From Micromonospora radicis (GTDB lineage Bacteria > Actinomycetota > Actinomycetes > Mycobacteriales > Micromonosporaceae), in the NCBI RefSeq assembly GCF_003583405.1, contig NZ_QXEC01000009.1, forward strand, positions 1 to 64,000: DNA of 64,000 nucleotides. The letters are read 5' to 3'. The notes beneath the pieces are model-generated. The model saw nothing but the letters and a program-made list of their open reading frames with translations. It did no database searches and was not told the origin of the DNA. Position numbers and translations under genes: made by a program. Of the stretch, positions 46,319 through 54,552 are shown piece by piece; position 1 is the stretch's first letter, and each line of letters begins with the position of its first letter.

Positions 46319-47113
46319 GTGCAGGACGACAGCACCACCCCGTACCGGAAGATCCCCGACGCCCCGGCCCGCCACCGCCGCCGCATCGGCTGGCGTGGCC
46401 ACGGCCTGGCCATCGGCGCGGTCGCCCTGGTCGCACTCGGCGGCGTCGCCGTCGCCACCCGCGACGACCGCGCCACGCCGAGCCCGGTCTCCCTCGACGC
46501 GCAGGCGCTCGCCGAGGCCGCCGCCCGCGCCGAGGCCGCCGACCGCGCCGACCGCTCGGCCCGCGAGGCGACCGCCCCCAGCACACCGGCCAGCAGCCCG
46601 TCCCCCTCGGCCAGCCCGACCGCCAGCCCGACGCCGACCGCCAAGCCCAGCCCGAAGGCGACCAAGGCCGTCAAGGCCGCGCCGAAGCCGACCAAGAGCG
46701 CGACCCCGAAGTCGTCCTGGGTGATCCCGATGGCGGGGGCCGCCATCACCTCCTGCTACGGCCCCCGCTGGGGCACCCTGCACGCCGGCATCGACTTCGC
46801 GCTGCCCGCCGGTACCCCGGTCCGCGCCGCGTTCGGCGGAACCGTCACCAAGGCCGGCGACGTCGGCGACGGCTACGGCATCTCCGTCTTCGTCGACCAC
46901 GGCAACGGCTACCTCACCCACTACGCCCACCTGAGCACCGCCAAGGTGAGCGTGGGCGAGAAGGTCAGCACCGGCCAGACCATCGGGCTGGAAGGCTCCA
47001 CCGGCGACTCGACCGGGCCGCACCTGCACTTCGAGGTGCACCAGGGCCAGATGTGGAACCAGATCGACCCGGCACCGTTCCTGCGCGCCCGCGGCATCGA
47101 CGTCGCCTGCTGA
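46319..47113 (+). CDS. M23 (LytM-type) metallopeptidase with Ser/Pro/Lys linker
   Basis: 264 residues: a basic N-terminus, a membrane anchor (about 25-45), a long Ala/Ser/Pro/Lys-rich linker (50-125) and a LytM domain (130-260). TLHAGIDFALPAGTP and PHLHFEVH supply the zinc ligands. GTG 46319 is chosen because GTGAGG (46307-46312) is well placed; the first GTG at 46307 is part of that site. It is a paralogue of the preceding peptidase, separately transcribed because a strong terminator lies between them. It probably cleaves peptidoglycan peptides at the cell surface. Confidence 0.88.
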   Translation: MQDDSTTPYRKIPDAPARHRRRIGWRGHGLAIGAVALVALGGVAVATRDDRATPSPVSLDAQALAEAAARAEAADRADRSAREATAPSTPASSPSPSASPTASPTPTAKPSPKATKAVKAAPKPTKSATPKSSWVIPMAGAAITSCYGPRWGTLHAGIDFALPAGTPVRAAFGGTVTKAGDVGDGYGISVFVDHGNGYLTHYAHLSTAKVSVGEKVSTGQTIGLEGSTGDSTGPHLHFEVHQGQMWNQIDPAPFLRARGIDVAC

Positions 47114-47127
47114 TCACGGGAGTCGGG

Positions 47128-48804
47128 TCAGCCCACCCCCTCGGCCCCGCCAGTGAGCGACAGGACGGGCCAGTCCGCGAGGTCGGCGAGCAACTGACGG
47201 TCGTGGGTGGCGACGACGACGGCCGCCGGCGTCTCCCGCAGGCCGACGGTCAGCTCGTCGACCAGCGGCGCCGACAGGTGGTTGGTGGGCTCGTCGAGGA
47301 TCAACAGATCCGGTCGCTCGGCGAGTCGCAGCGCGAGGTTCAACCGGCGTTGCTGCCCCTGCGACATCCGCCCCACCGGGGTACGCAGGGCCTCCCGGTC
47401 GAGCAGGTTGGTCGCGGTCAACGGCAGCCGGTCGCGTTCGCCGAGCCGCCCGGCGGACTGGAGTACGCCGACGTGTCGGTCGTACAGCTCGTGCGCGAGC
47501 ACGCCCGGCGGCCAGTCCGGCACCTCCTGCCCGAGCAGCGCGACCCGGGCCCGCGGCAGCTGACGGACGTCGCCGGTGGACGGCTCCAAGTCGCCCGCCA
47601 GCACCGCGAGCAGGGTCGACTTACCCGCCCCGTTGGGGCCGGTCACCAACAGCCGGTCCCCGCCGTCGAGGGTGAGCGTGACCGGTCGCCGCAGTCGCCC
47701 GGTCACCGTGACGGCGGTGCAGCGCAGGATCGGTGACCGCACCCCGGTGCCGAGGTCGGGCCAGCGCAGTCGAAGCGGCGGCGCCGGCACGGTGAGCTGA
47801 TGGGCGTCGAGTTCCTCCTGCCGACGCCGCAGCGCCTGGACGACACCGGGGGCACGGGACTGGCGTTGGTGCTTGCCGTGTCCCTTCTCCGGGCGCCAAC
47901 CCGTGCTCAGCCGTTGCTGTGCCTCGCTCACCGCGTCGGCCAGCCGCTGGTGCTCGACCTGCTGGGCCGCGTAGTCCCGCTCCCAGCGTTCGCGCTCCCG
48001 GCGCCGCCCCTCCTGCCAGCCGGCGTACCCTCCGGCGAACAGTCGCGGTCGCCCGTCCTCACTGGGGTCGAGGTCCAGGAACTCCACGGCCACGTCGCGC
48101 AGCAGCGCCCGGTCGTGCGTCACGACCACCACGCCGCCCGGATGCTCCCGCAGTCGCCCGGTGAGGAACGCCAGGCTGGCCGCGTCGAGGTGGTTGGTCG
48201 GCTCGTCCAGCATCAACAGGTCGTAGCGCGCGCCCAACAGGCAGGCCAGGCGGACCCGGTAACGCTGGCCGACCGACAGGGTGGCCAGTGGACGCCGCCG
48301 GTCGGTGCAGGCGCCGAGCCCGGCCAGCGCCACGTCGACGCGCCGCGAGGCGTCCCAGGCGTCCAGCCGGGTGGCCGCGTCGAGCGCGGCGGCGTACGCG
48401 TCGTCGGCGCCGGCCCGGCCCTCGGCCAGCGCCGTCGCCGCGTCGTCGAGCGCCCGCAGCGCGCGGCGGGACTCCCGGGTCGCGGCCTCGACGAGGGTGC
48501 CGACCGTCTCGCCGTCGCGGGCCGCGAGCGCCTGCCCGACCATGCCGATCGTGCCGGCCCGCTCCACCGTGCCCTGATCGGGTGCGGTCACCCCGGCCAG
48601 CACGTGCAGCAACGTCGTCTTGCCGCGACCGTTCTCGCCGACGACGGCCAGCCGGGAGCGGGCCGAGACGGTCACGCTGACCTCGGACAGCACGACCCGC
48701 CCGCCCAGCACCACCCGAACCCCGTCGGCCCGTACGTGCGCCCGCTGCCCCGCCGGCAGTTGGCCGCCACCGGACTGCGCTGGATTCAACTCAAGATTGT
48801 TCAC
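47128..48804 (-). CDS. ABC-F protein, antibiotic-resistance (ribosome protection) type
   Basis: A 558-residue soluble tandem ATPase without membrane segments. The first ATPase has GENGRGKT, signature [12 protein letters not shown] and [12 protein letters not shown]; the second has [20 protein letters not shown] and [12 protein letters not shown]. An Arg/Glu/Gln-rich linker (about 255-330) with a charged helix pair would reach the ribosomal peptidyl-transferase centre in ARE-type ABC-F proteins (TlrC, Vga and Lsa types). Resistance to a 50S antibiotic is therefore likely, but the drug is unknown. GTG 48804 is preceded by GAAGAG inside a hairpin, and a leader peptide lies upstream, suggesting drug-induced expression. 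Confidence 0.88.
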   Translation of the reverse strand: MNNLELNPAQSGGGQLPAGQRAHVRADGVRVVLGGRVVLSEVSVTVSARSRLAVVGENGRGKTTLLHVLAGVTAPDQGTVERAGTIGMVGQALAARDGETVGTLVEAATRESRRALRALDDAATALAEGRAGADDAYAAALDAATRLDAWDASRRVDVALAGLGACTDRRRPLATLSVGQRYRVRLACLLGARYDLLMLDEPTNHLDAASLAFLTGRLREHPGGVVVVTHDRALLRDVAVEFLDLDPSEDGRPRLFAGGYAGWQEGRRRERERWERDYAAQQVEHQRLADAVSEAQQRLSTGWRPEKGHGKHQRQSRAPGVVQALRRRQEELDAHQLTVPAPPLRLRWPDLGTGVRSPILRCTAVTVTGRLRRPVTLTLDGGDRLLVTGPNGAGKSTLLAVLAGDLEPSTGDVRQLPRARVALLGQEVPDWPPGVLAHELYDRHVGVLQSAGRLGERDRLPLTATNLLDREALRTPVGRMSQGQQRRLNLALRLAERPDLLILDEPTNHLSAPLVDELTVGLRETPAAVVVATHDRQLLADLADWPVLSLTGGAEGVG

Positions 48805-48917
48805 TGTCTGCTCTTCGGCTCGTCGTGGAGCCGGGCAGCACGAACACGCCGCCCGGCGGGAACACCAGGACGGCGGAACAGAGCTTGCTCAGAGAAAGCC
48901 GGTCAACCCTGCCGCCG
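48805..48917 (-). promoter_or_regulatory. Candidate attenuator of the ABC-F gene
   Basis: Between the leader-peptide stop and the ABC-F GTG, the RNA contains cggcgg (48912-48917). It can pair either with ccgccg inside the end of the leader ORF (48922-48927) or with ccgccg downstream (48871-48876). A further hairpin (ggctc/gagcc with an outer ctgc/gcag) sits at about 48807-48838 and encloses the GAAGAG ribosome-binding site. A ribosome stalled on the leader would change which helix forms. The mechanism is inferred. Confidence 0.5.
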
Positions 48918-48962
48918 TCAGCGGCGGAACCAGGGCTTCATCGAGAAGGCGCACGAATGCAT
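48918..48962 (-). CDS. Leader peptide MHSCAFSMKPWFRR
   Basis: A 14-codon ORF (ATG 48962, TGA 48918-48920) lies 113 bp upstream of the ABC-F gene. TATCGT, a TANNNT -10, lies exactly 6 bp before its ATG, so it would be translated as a leaderless ORF. Its last Arg codons form one arm of a hairpin with the sequence just after the stop. Short ORFs of this kind control several antibiotic-resistance ABC-F genes. No experimental support is available. Confidence 0.5.
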   Translation of the reverse strand: MHSCAFSMKPWFRR

Positions 48963-48968
48963 ACGCCG

Positions 48969-48974
48969 ACGATA
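48969..48974 (-). promoter_or_regulatory. -10 element of the ABC-F leader transcript
   Basis: TATCGT on the minus strand, 6 bp before the leader-peptide ATG. No good -35 is visible. Confidence 0.4.
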
Positions 48975-49022
48975 CCGCGGTCGGCGCCGCGCCCGCTCGC
49001 CAGCGTGGGCGGTGGGGTGGGC

Positions 49023-51425
49023 TCAGAGCTTGTCGATCGGGGCGTGCCGCAGCACCAGCCAGAGGGTTTGGTCGCCGAAGTCGATCTGCGCCCGGGCGCC
49101 CGGGCCATGGCCCTCCACCGCCACCACCCGGCCGAGGCCGTACCGCTGGTGGTTCACCCGGTCCCCGGCGGACACCTTCGGGCCCTGCGGCAGTTCGCTC
49201 GCGGTGGCCAGGCGGCTGCCGTCCACCCCGAGCTTGCGCGCCAGCTGCACTGCCCGAGGGGTACCACCGGCGAAGTTGCCGCGCCCGCCGGGCGTCCGGT
49301 CCGCGCGGCCACCGACGCCGCCGCCACCGCCACCCCAGGAGGTGTACGACCCCTCGGTCCGCTCCCAGCGGACCAACTCGGGCGGCAGTTCCTCGACGAA
49401 CCGCGACGGCGGGTTGTAGGACGGCTGTCCCCAGGCCGACCGGGTAACCGCGCGGGAGAGGTAGAGCCGTTGGCGGGCCCGGGTGATGCCGACGTACGCC
49501 AGTCGACGCTCCTCCTCCAGCTCCCGGGTGTCGCCCAGCGAGCGCAGGTGCGGGAAGACGCCGTCCTCCAGGCCGGTCAGGAAGACCACCGGGAACTCCA
49601 GACCCTTGGCGGTGTGCAGGGTCATCAGGGTGACCACGCCCTGGTGCTCCGGATCGTCGGCCGGCACCTGGTCGGCGTCGGCGACCAGCGCGACCTGCTC
49701 CAGGAAGCCGGCCAGGGTGGCCCGCTCCCCCTCCGCGCCGGTCGCCTCGATCCGTTCGGTGTACTCGCGGGCGACGCTGACCAGCTCCTGGAGGTTGTCC
49801 ACCCGGCCGGCGTCCTGCGGGTCGAGGCTCTCCTCCAACTCGGTCAGGTAACCGGAGCGGGTCAACACCGCCTCCAGCACCTCCTCCGGGGTGCCGTCGA
49901 CGGCCGACTCGCGGGCCGAGTCGAGCAGGGCGACGAAGTCGGCGATGCCGTTGGCGGCCCGGGTGGAGATGCCCGGCGCGTCCTTGGCCCGACGCAGCGC
50001 CGCGCCGAAGGAGATCCGGTCACGGCTGGCGAGCGCCTCCACACACGCCTCCGCCCGGTCGCCGATGCCCCGGCGGGGGGTGTTGAGGACCCGCCGAAGA
50101 CTCACCGTGTCGTCGTCGTTGACCACCGCCCGCAGGTAGGCCAGCGCGTCCCTGACCTCCTTGCGCTCGTAGAAGCGCACCCCGCCGACGACCTTGTACG
50201 GCAGGCCGACCCGGATGAAGACCTCCTCGAAGACCCGGGACTGCGCGTTGGTGCGGTAGAAGACCGCCACGTCACCCGGGCGGGTGTCACCGGCGTCGAC
50301 CAGCCGGTCGATCTCCCGGGCCACCCAGTCGGCCTCGGAGTGCTCGGTGTCGGCGACGTACGCGACGATCGGTTCCCCGGCCCCCGCGTCGCTCCACAGG
50401 CGCTTCGGCTTGCGGGACGTGTTGCGGTCGATCACCGCGTTGGCGGCGTTCAGGATGGTCTGCGTGGAGCGGTAGTTCTGCTCCAGCAGGATGGTCCGGG
50501 CGTCGGCGAAGTCGCGCTCGAACTCCAGGATGTTGCGGATCGTCGCGCCCCGGAAGGCGTAGATCGACTGGTCGGCGTCGCCGACCACGCACAGCTCCGC
50601 CGGGTCGAGCCCCTCGGTGCCGGAGACCAACTCCTTGATCAGGACGTACTGCGCGTGGTTCGTGTCCTGGTACTCGTCGACCAGGACGTGCCGGAACCGA
50701 CGCCGGTAGGTCTCGGCGACGTGCGGGTGCGACTGGAGCAGGTGCACGGTCGTCATGATCAGATCGTCGAAGTCGAGTGCGTGCGCCTCGCGCAGCCGAC
50801 GCTGGTAGAGCGTGTACGCCTCGGCCAGCGCCCGCTCGTTGGGCCCCGACGCCCGGGCGGCGAACGCCTCGGGGTCGACCAGCTCGTTCTTCAGGTTGGA
50901 CACCTGGGCGGCCAGGCCACGCGCCGGATAGCGCTTCGGATCCAGGTCCAGCTCGCGGGTGACCAGCTGCATCAGCCGACGCGAGTCGTCGGCGTCGTAG
51001 ATCGAGAAGGTCGACTTCAGGCCGGCGTGCTCGTGCTCGGCCCGCAGGATCCGGACGCAGGCGGAGTGGAAGGTGGAGACCCACATCAGCCGGGCGCGCG
51101 GGCCGACCAGGGCGCTCACCCGCTCCTTCATCTCACCGGCGGCCTTGTTGGTGAAGGTGATCGCGATGATCTCGCCGGGGTGCACGTCCCGCGCGGCGAG
51201 CAGGTACGCGATCCGGTGGGTCAGCACCCGGGTCTTGCCGGAACCGGCACCGGCGACGATCAGCAGCGGCGACCCGGCGTGGGTGACCGCGTCACGTTGT
51301 GGGCCGTTGAGGCCCGCCACCAGCTGCGACGGGTCGAGCCGGCCGGGCACGGGCCGGTGCGGCGGCGACGGCCGGTCGGGCTCGGGCGCCGACGGGGACA
51401 CGGGGATGTCGAAGAGAGGATGCAT
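49023..51425 (-). CDS. pcrA: ATP-dependent DNA helicase PcrA/UvrD1
   Basis: An 800-residue superfamily 1A 3'-5' helicase for repair and removal of replication-transcription conflicts. Motifs in order: GLNGPQRDAV (Q motif), VAGAGSGKT (I), TFTNKAA (Ia), VLVDEYQDTN (II), GDADQSIYAFRGA (III), LEQNYRST (IV), VTLMTLHTAKGLEF (V), VGITRARQRLYLSRA (VI). The C-terminal Gly-rich linker and Tudor-like domain (GDRVNHQRYGLGRVVAVEG) bind RNA polymerase in known homologues. ATG 51425 has TAGACT nine bases upstream and no ribosome-binding site, so it is nearly leaderless. Confidence 0.96.
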   Translation of the reverse strand: MHPLFDIPVSPSAPEPDRPSPPHRPVPGRLDPSQLVAGLNGPQRDAVTHAGSPLLIVAGAGSGKTRVLTHRIAYLLAARDVHPGEIIAITFTNKAAGEMKERVSALVGPRARLMWVSTFHSACVRILRAEHEHAGLKSTFSIYDADDSRRLMQLVTRELDLDPKRYPARGLAAQVSNLKNELVDPEAFAARASGPNERALAEAYTLYQRRLREAHALDFDDLIMTTVHLLQSHPHVAETYRRRFRHVLVDEYQDTNHAQYVLIKELVSGTEGLDPAELCVVGDADQSIYAFRGATIRNILEFERDFADARTILLEQNYRSTQTILNAANAVIDRNTSRKPKRLWSDAGAGEPIVAYVADTEHSEADWVAREIDRLVDAGDTRPGDVAVFYRTNAQSRVFEEVFIRVGLPYKVVGGVRFYERKEVRDALAYLRAVVNDDDTVSLRRVLNTPRRGIGDRAEACVEALASRDRISFGAALRRAKDAPGISTRAANGIADFVALLDSARESAVDGTPEEVLEAVLTRSGYLTELEESLDPQDAGRVDNLQELVSVAREYTERIEATGAEGERATLAGFLEQVALVADADQVPADDPEHQGVVTLMTLHTAKGLEFPVVFLTGLEDGVFPHLRSLGDTRELEEERRLAYVGITRARQRLYLSRAVTRSAWGQPSYNPPSRFVEELPPELVRWERTEGSYTSWGGGGGGVGGRADRTPGGRGNFAGGTPRAVQLARKLGVDGSRLATASELPQGPKVSAGDRVNHQRYGLGRVVAVEGHGPGARAQIDFGDQTLWLVLRHAPIDKL

Positions 51426-51558
51426 CGCAGGGCGAGTCTATGCCGCCGGCCCGACACCCCCGCGCCACGCCCACGCGGTGCGGACGGCCCCTGGTCAACG
51501 CCGCCGGCAGCGGAAGGGCCCCCCGGTTGACAGATTCCTCCCCGCGTCGACGGATTCC

Positions 51559-51588
51559 TTGCGCGACCGCCGTGTGCAGCGGCATACT
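51559..51588 (+). promoter_or_regulatory. Promoter of the chorismate mutase leader
   Basis: TTGCGC (51559-51564), an 18-bp spacer and CATACT (51583-51588) lie 7 bp before the leader GTG at 51596. The transcript should begin at the leader codon. Confidence 0.5.
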
Positions 51589-51595
51589 CGACGGC

Positions 51596-51661
51596 GTGTC
51601 CGACCAGCGCTTCTACTTTTACTACGGCACCGGGAGTCCGGCAGCCGTAGGTCGCGCCTGA
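51596..51661 (+). CDS. Phe/Tyr-rich leader peptide of chorismate mutase
   Basis: A 21-residue ORF starting at GTG 51596 with TGA at 51659-51661. Codons 6-10 (51611-51625) read Phe-Tyr-Phe-Tyr-Tyr, including a TTT codon that is rare in this genome. It lies just upstream of a terminator hairpin and 100 bp before a chorismate mutase gene, whose pathway makes Phe and Tyr. This is the layout of a transcription attenuator: ribosomes starved for charged tRNA-Phe or tRNA-Tyr would stall here. A small hairpin (51649-51653 with 51669-51673) spans the stop codon. Confidence 0.7.
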   Translation: MSDQRFYFYYGTGSPAAVGRA

Positions 51662-51679
51662 TCGACTAGACCTGCGAAC

Positions 51680-51706
51680 AGCCCCGGGCTCTCGGAGCCC
51701 GGGGCT
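51680..51706 (+). terminator. Attenuator terminator upstream of chorismate mutase
   Basis: A perfect 12-bp stem (51680-51691 with 51695-51706) with a tcg loop is followed by ttcgtcgt. Its left arm (ccccggg) could alternatively pair weakly with ccggg in the leader ORF near 51630. Confidence 0.7.
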
Positions 51707-51760
51707 TTCGTCGTCCCGGGATCCGGGCACCGGGCACCAGACCACGGAAGGTACCCGAAG

Positions 51761-52240
51761 ATGACAGACGTGATGGAGCAGAGCGGCGTCCCCGGCGGTT
51801 CCGGCGTGACCACCAACGGCACCGGGCCGCAGACCGGTAACAGCACCGAGCCGGGTACCGGCGACGGCACCAAGCCGGAGACCGGCGACGGCACCAAGCC
51901 GGAGACCGGCGACGGCACCAAGCCGGAGACCGGCGACGGCACCAAGCCGGAGACCGGCGACGGCGCCGAACCGGGTACCGGTACCGCGGAGCCGACGGCT
52001 GCCGCCCGGATCGCCGAGATCCGGGTCAGGATCGACGAGATCGACCAGACGCTGATCGAGCTGTGGCAGGAGCGGGCCGCGTTGTCCCGTGAGGTCGGTG
52101 CGACCCGGATGGCCTCCGGCGGTACCCGGCTGGTGCTCTCCCGCGAGCAGGAGATCCTGGAGCGGTTCCGGGTCGCCCTCGGTGCCGACGGCACCCAACT
52201 CGCCCTGCTGCTGCTGCGGGCCGGTCGTGGGCCGCTCTGA
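51761..52240 (+). CDS. Chorismate mutase, M. tuberculosis (AroQ-delta) type
   Basis: Converts chorismate to prephenate on the way to Phe and Tyr. Of 159 residues, the last 85 or so are the catalytic helical domain: RIAEIRVRIDEIDQTLIELW, then ATRMASGGTRLVLSREQEIL and LLLLRAGRGPL, closely resembling M. tuberculosis Rv0948c. That enzyme is weak alone and is activated in complex with DAHP synthase, so the same is expected here. The first 75 residues are a low-complexity Gly/Thr/Lys/Pro/Glu tail with four identical GDGTKPET units, absent from the mycobacterial enzyme. GGAAGG precedes the ATG. Expression is probably set by the attenuator upstream. Confidence 0.92.
   Translation: MTDVMEQSGVPGGSGVTTNGTGPQTGNSTEPGTGDGTKPETGDGTKPETGDGTKPETGDGTKPETGDGAEPGTGTAEPTAAARIAEIRVRIDEIDQTLIELWQERAALSREVGATRMASGGTRLVLSREQEILERFRVALGADGTQLALLLLRAGRGPL
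51860..51979 (+). repeat. 24-bp minisatellite in the chorismate mutase gene
   Basis: Four perfect 24-bp copies (51860, 51884, 51908 and 51932), then a degenerate fifth (51956-51979). The array is flanked on both sides by ccgggtacc. It encodes repeated GDGTKPET in the N-terminal tail, and copy number can vary in frame. Confidence 0.95.
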
Positions 52241-52316
52241 CCGGCGGGCACACCGCGCCACCGGGTCTCGACGTCGTCGGGGCCGGTGCTCCGGCCGGTC
52301 GCCGGCCCGGTACGGG

Positions 52317-52359
52317 GAACCGGGGCGCCGGCCGCTGGTGACGGCCGACGCCCCGGTTC
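52317..52359. terminator. Terminator between chorismate mutase and oppF2
   Basis: An 11-bp perfect outer stem (52317-52327 with 52349-52359) with further inner pairing (ggcc/ggcc). It lies between the convergent stops at 52240 and 52427. Confidence 0.65.
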
Positions 52360-52426
52360 ACTGAGGAGGCACTTACCTTCACCGCCGCGCCCGGTACGGA
52401 TGGACGGGCCGGCGGCGTCTGTGCGA

Positions 52427-53437
52427 CTACTCCGTCGCGTGCACCACGTCGCGTACCTCGGCGAAGTGGCAGGCGCTCGGGTGGCCGGACTTGTCCCGGA
52501 TCTGCAGCAGCGGCTCCTGCTCGGCGCAGATGTCCTGCGCCTTCCAGCAGCGGGTCCGGAACCGGCAGCCCGAGGGCGGGTTGGCCGGCGACGGCACGTC
52601 GCCGACCAGCACGATCTGGTCCCGCTGCCCGCGCAGCTTCGGGTCCGGTACCGGCACCGCCGACAGCAGCGCCTGGGTGTACGGGTGGGTCGGGCTCTCG
52701 TAGATCTCGTCCTCGGTACCGATCTCGACGATCTTGCCGAGGTACATGACCGCGACCCGGTCGGCGATGTGCCGGACCACCGACAGGTCGTGGGCGATGA
52801 AGACGTACGACAGGCCCAGCTCGTTCTGCAGCTTCTCGAGCAGGTTGATGACCTGCGCCTGGATCGAGACGTCCAGCGCCGACACCGGCTCGTCGCAGAG
52901 GATGATCTCCGGGTTGAGCGCCAACGCCCGGGCGATCCCGATGCGCTGCCGCTGCCCGCCGGAGAACTGGTGCGGGTACCGGTTGATGTGGTCCGGGTTC
53001 AGACCCACCAGCTCCAGCAGCTCCTGCACCTTGCGCCGCCGGCTGCCCTTCGGCACCACGTCCGGGTGCACCTCGAACGGCTCGCCGATGATGTCGCCGA
53101 CGGTCATCCGCGGGTTGAGCGAGGTGTACGGATCCTGCATCACCAGCTGGATGTTTCGCCGGCCCCGACGCCGCTCCTCGGCACCGACCTTGGACATGTT
53201 CTTGCCCTGCACGAACAGGTCACCGGAGGTCGGCGTCTCCAGCCCGACCAGCATCCGGGCCAGCGTCGACTTGCCGCAGCCGGACTCGCCGACGATGCCC
53301 AGCGTCTCGCCCCGCCGCAGCTCCAGGTTCACCCCGTCGACCGCGCGGACCGCACCGATCTGCTTCTTGAAGACGATGCCCTGGGTGAGCGGGAAGTGCT
53401 TGACCAGGTCACGGGTTTCCAGCACCACGTCACTCAT
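52427..53437 (-). CDS. oppF: Oligopeptide ABC transporter ATPase (OppF type), second Opp system
   Basis: A 336-residue ATPase with [45 protein letters not shown] and IAHDLSV, closely similar to OppF of the first system (32657-33685). The Cys-rich tail ends CHFAEVRDVVHATE. ATG 53437 has an AAGGGC-type site upstream and overlaps the oppD2 stop by 8 bp. It is the last gene of the minus-strand operon. Confidence 0.94.
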   Translation of the reverse strand: MSDVVLETRDLVKHFPLTQGIVFKKQIGAVRAVDGVNLELRRGETLGIVGESGCGKSTLARMLVGLETPTSGDLFVQGKNMSKVGAEERRRGRRNIQLVMQDPYTSLNPRMTVGDIIGEPFEVHPDVVPKGSRRRKVQELLELVGLNPDHINRYPHQFSGGQRQRIGIARALALNPEIILCDEPVSALDVSIQAQVINLLEKLQNELGLSYVFIAHDLSVVRHIADRVAVMYLGKIVEIGTEDEIYESPTHPYTQALLSAVPVPDPKLRGQRDQIVLVGDVPSPANPPSGCRFRTRCWKAQDICAEQEPLLQIRDKSGHPSACHFAEVRDVVHATE

Positions 53438-54467
53438 CGCCCTTGACCTCCTTCCAGAAGTGGCAGGCGGCCGTCCGGCTCGGCGACACCTGGAACAGCG
53501 CCGGCGCCGGATCCTGCTTGCAGACGTCCTGCGCGTACCGGCACCGGGGGTTGAAGGCACAGCCCGGTGGGATGTTCGTCAACGCCGGCGGCAGGCCCTT
53601 GATGGCGCTGAGTTCCTGGCCCTTGAGGTCCAGGCGCGGGATCGACTCCAGCAGACCCTTGGTGTACGGGTGCGCCGGGCTGGCGTAGATCTCGTGCACC
53701 CCGGCTTCCTCGATGACCCGGCCGGCGTACATGACCGAGATCCGGTCCGCCACGTCGGCCACCACCCCCATGTCGTGGGTGATGAGTACCAGCGCCATGT
53801 TGCGTTCCCGCTGCAACTCCGCCAGCAGCGCCATGATCTGCGCCTGCACGGTCACGTCCAACGCGGTGGTCGGCTCGTCGGCGATCAGCACCTCGGGGTC
53901 GAGGGCCAGCGCCATCGCGATCATGACGCGCTGCCGCATACCGCCGGAGAACTGGTGCGGGTAGTCGTTCACCCGCTGCTTGGCGGCCGGGATCTTGACC
54001 AGGTCGAGCAGCTCGACGGAGCGTGCCTTGGCGTCCTGGCGGGACATGCCGCGGTGCTTGCGGAACAGCTCACCGAGCTGGAACCCGACGGTGAAGACCG
54101 GGTTCAGCGCGGAGAGCGCGTCCTGGAAGATCATCGCGATCCGGTTCGCCCGCACCTTGCGCCGCTCGGACTCGGGCAGCTTGAGCAGGTCGACACCGCG
54201 GTAGAGGATCTCCCCGCCGGTGACGAACCCGGGCGGGCTGTCCAGGATGCCCATGATCGCCTGTGCGGTCACGCTCTTGCCGCAGCCGGACTCGCCGAGG
54301 ATCGCCCGGGTCTCACCGGCCCGCACGTCGAAGCTCACCCCGTTGACCGCGTGCGCGATGCCGTTACGGGTACGGAACTCCACCTGCAGGTTCTTGACCT
54401 GCAACGGCAGCGCCTTCGGGTCGAGACCCGGCAGCGCGTCCAACTTGACGTTCACATCAGTGCTCAT
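53430..54467 (-). CDS. oppD: Oligopeptide ABC transporter ATPase (OppD type), second Opp system
   Basis: A 345-residue ATPase with [48 protein letters not shown] and ITHDMG; the Cys domain reads [14 protein letters not shown]. It differs from OppD of the first system mainly at the ends ([20 protein letters not shown]). It forms the heterodimeric motor with OppF2. About 85 bp separates it from oppC2. Confidence 0.94.
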   Translation of the reverse strand: MSTDVNVKLDALPGLDPKALPLQVKNLQVEFRTRNGIAHAVNGVSFDVRAGETRAILGESGCGKSVTAQAIMGILDSPPGFVTGGEILYRGVDLLKLPESERRKVRANRIAMIFQDALSALNPVFTVGFQLGELFRKHRGMSRQDAKARSVELLDLVKIPAAKQRVNDYPHQFSGGMRQRVMIAMALALDPEVLIADEPTTALDVTVQAQIMALLAELQRERNMALVLITHDMGVVADVADRISVMYAGRVIEEAGVHEIYASPAHPYTKGLLESIPRLDLKGQELSAIKGLPPALTNIPPGCAFNPRCRYAQDVCKQDPAPALFQVSPSRTAACHFWKEVKGDE

Positions 54468-54552
54468 GCCGGCACTCCGCTTCGCTGCGTGCCCTCATGA
54501 GGCACGACCGCCCTGTGCTGATGATTCACTCGCTGAGACTCGCTCATCGGAC

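Noticed and set aside
48825-51530. Open frame of about 900 codons antisense to pcrA
   Set aside because: All helicase motifs are on the minus strand; the plus frame has no ribosome-binding site and no domain.
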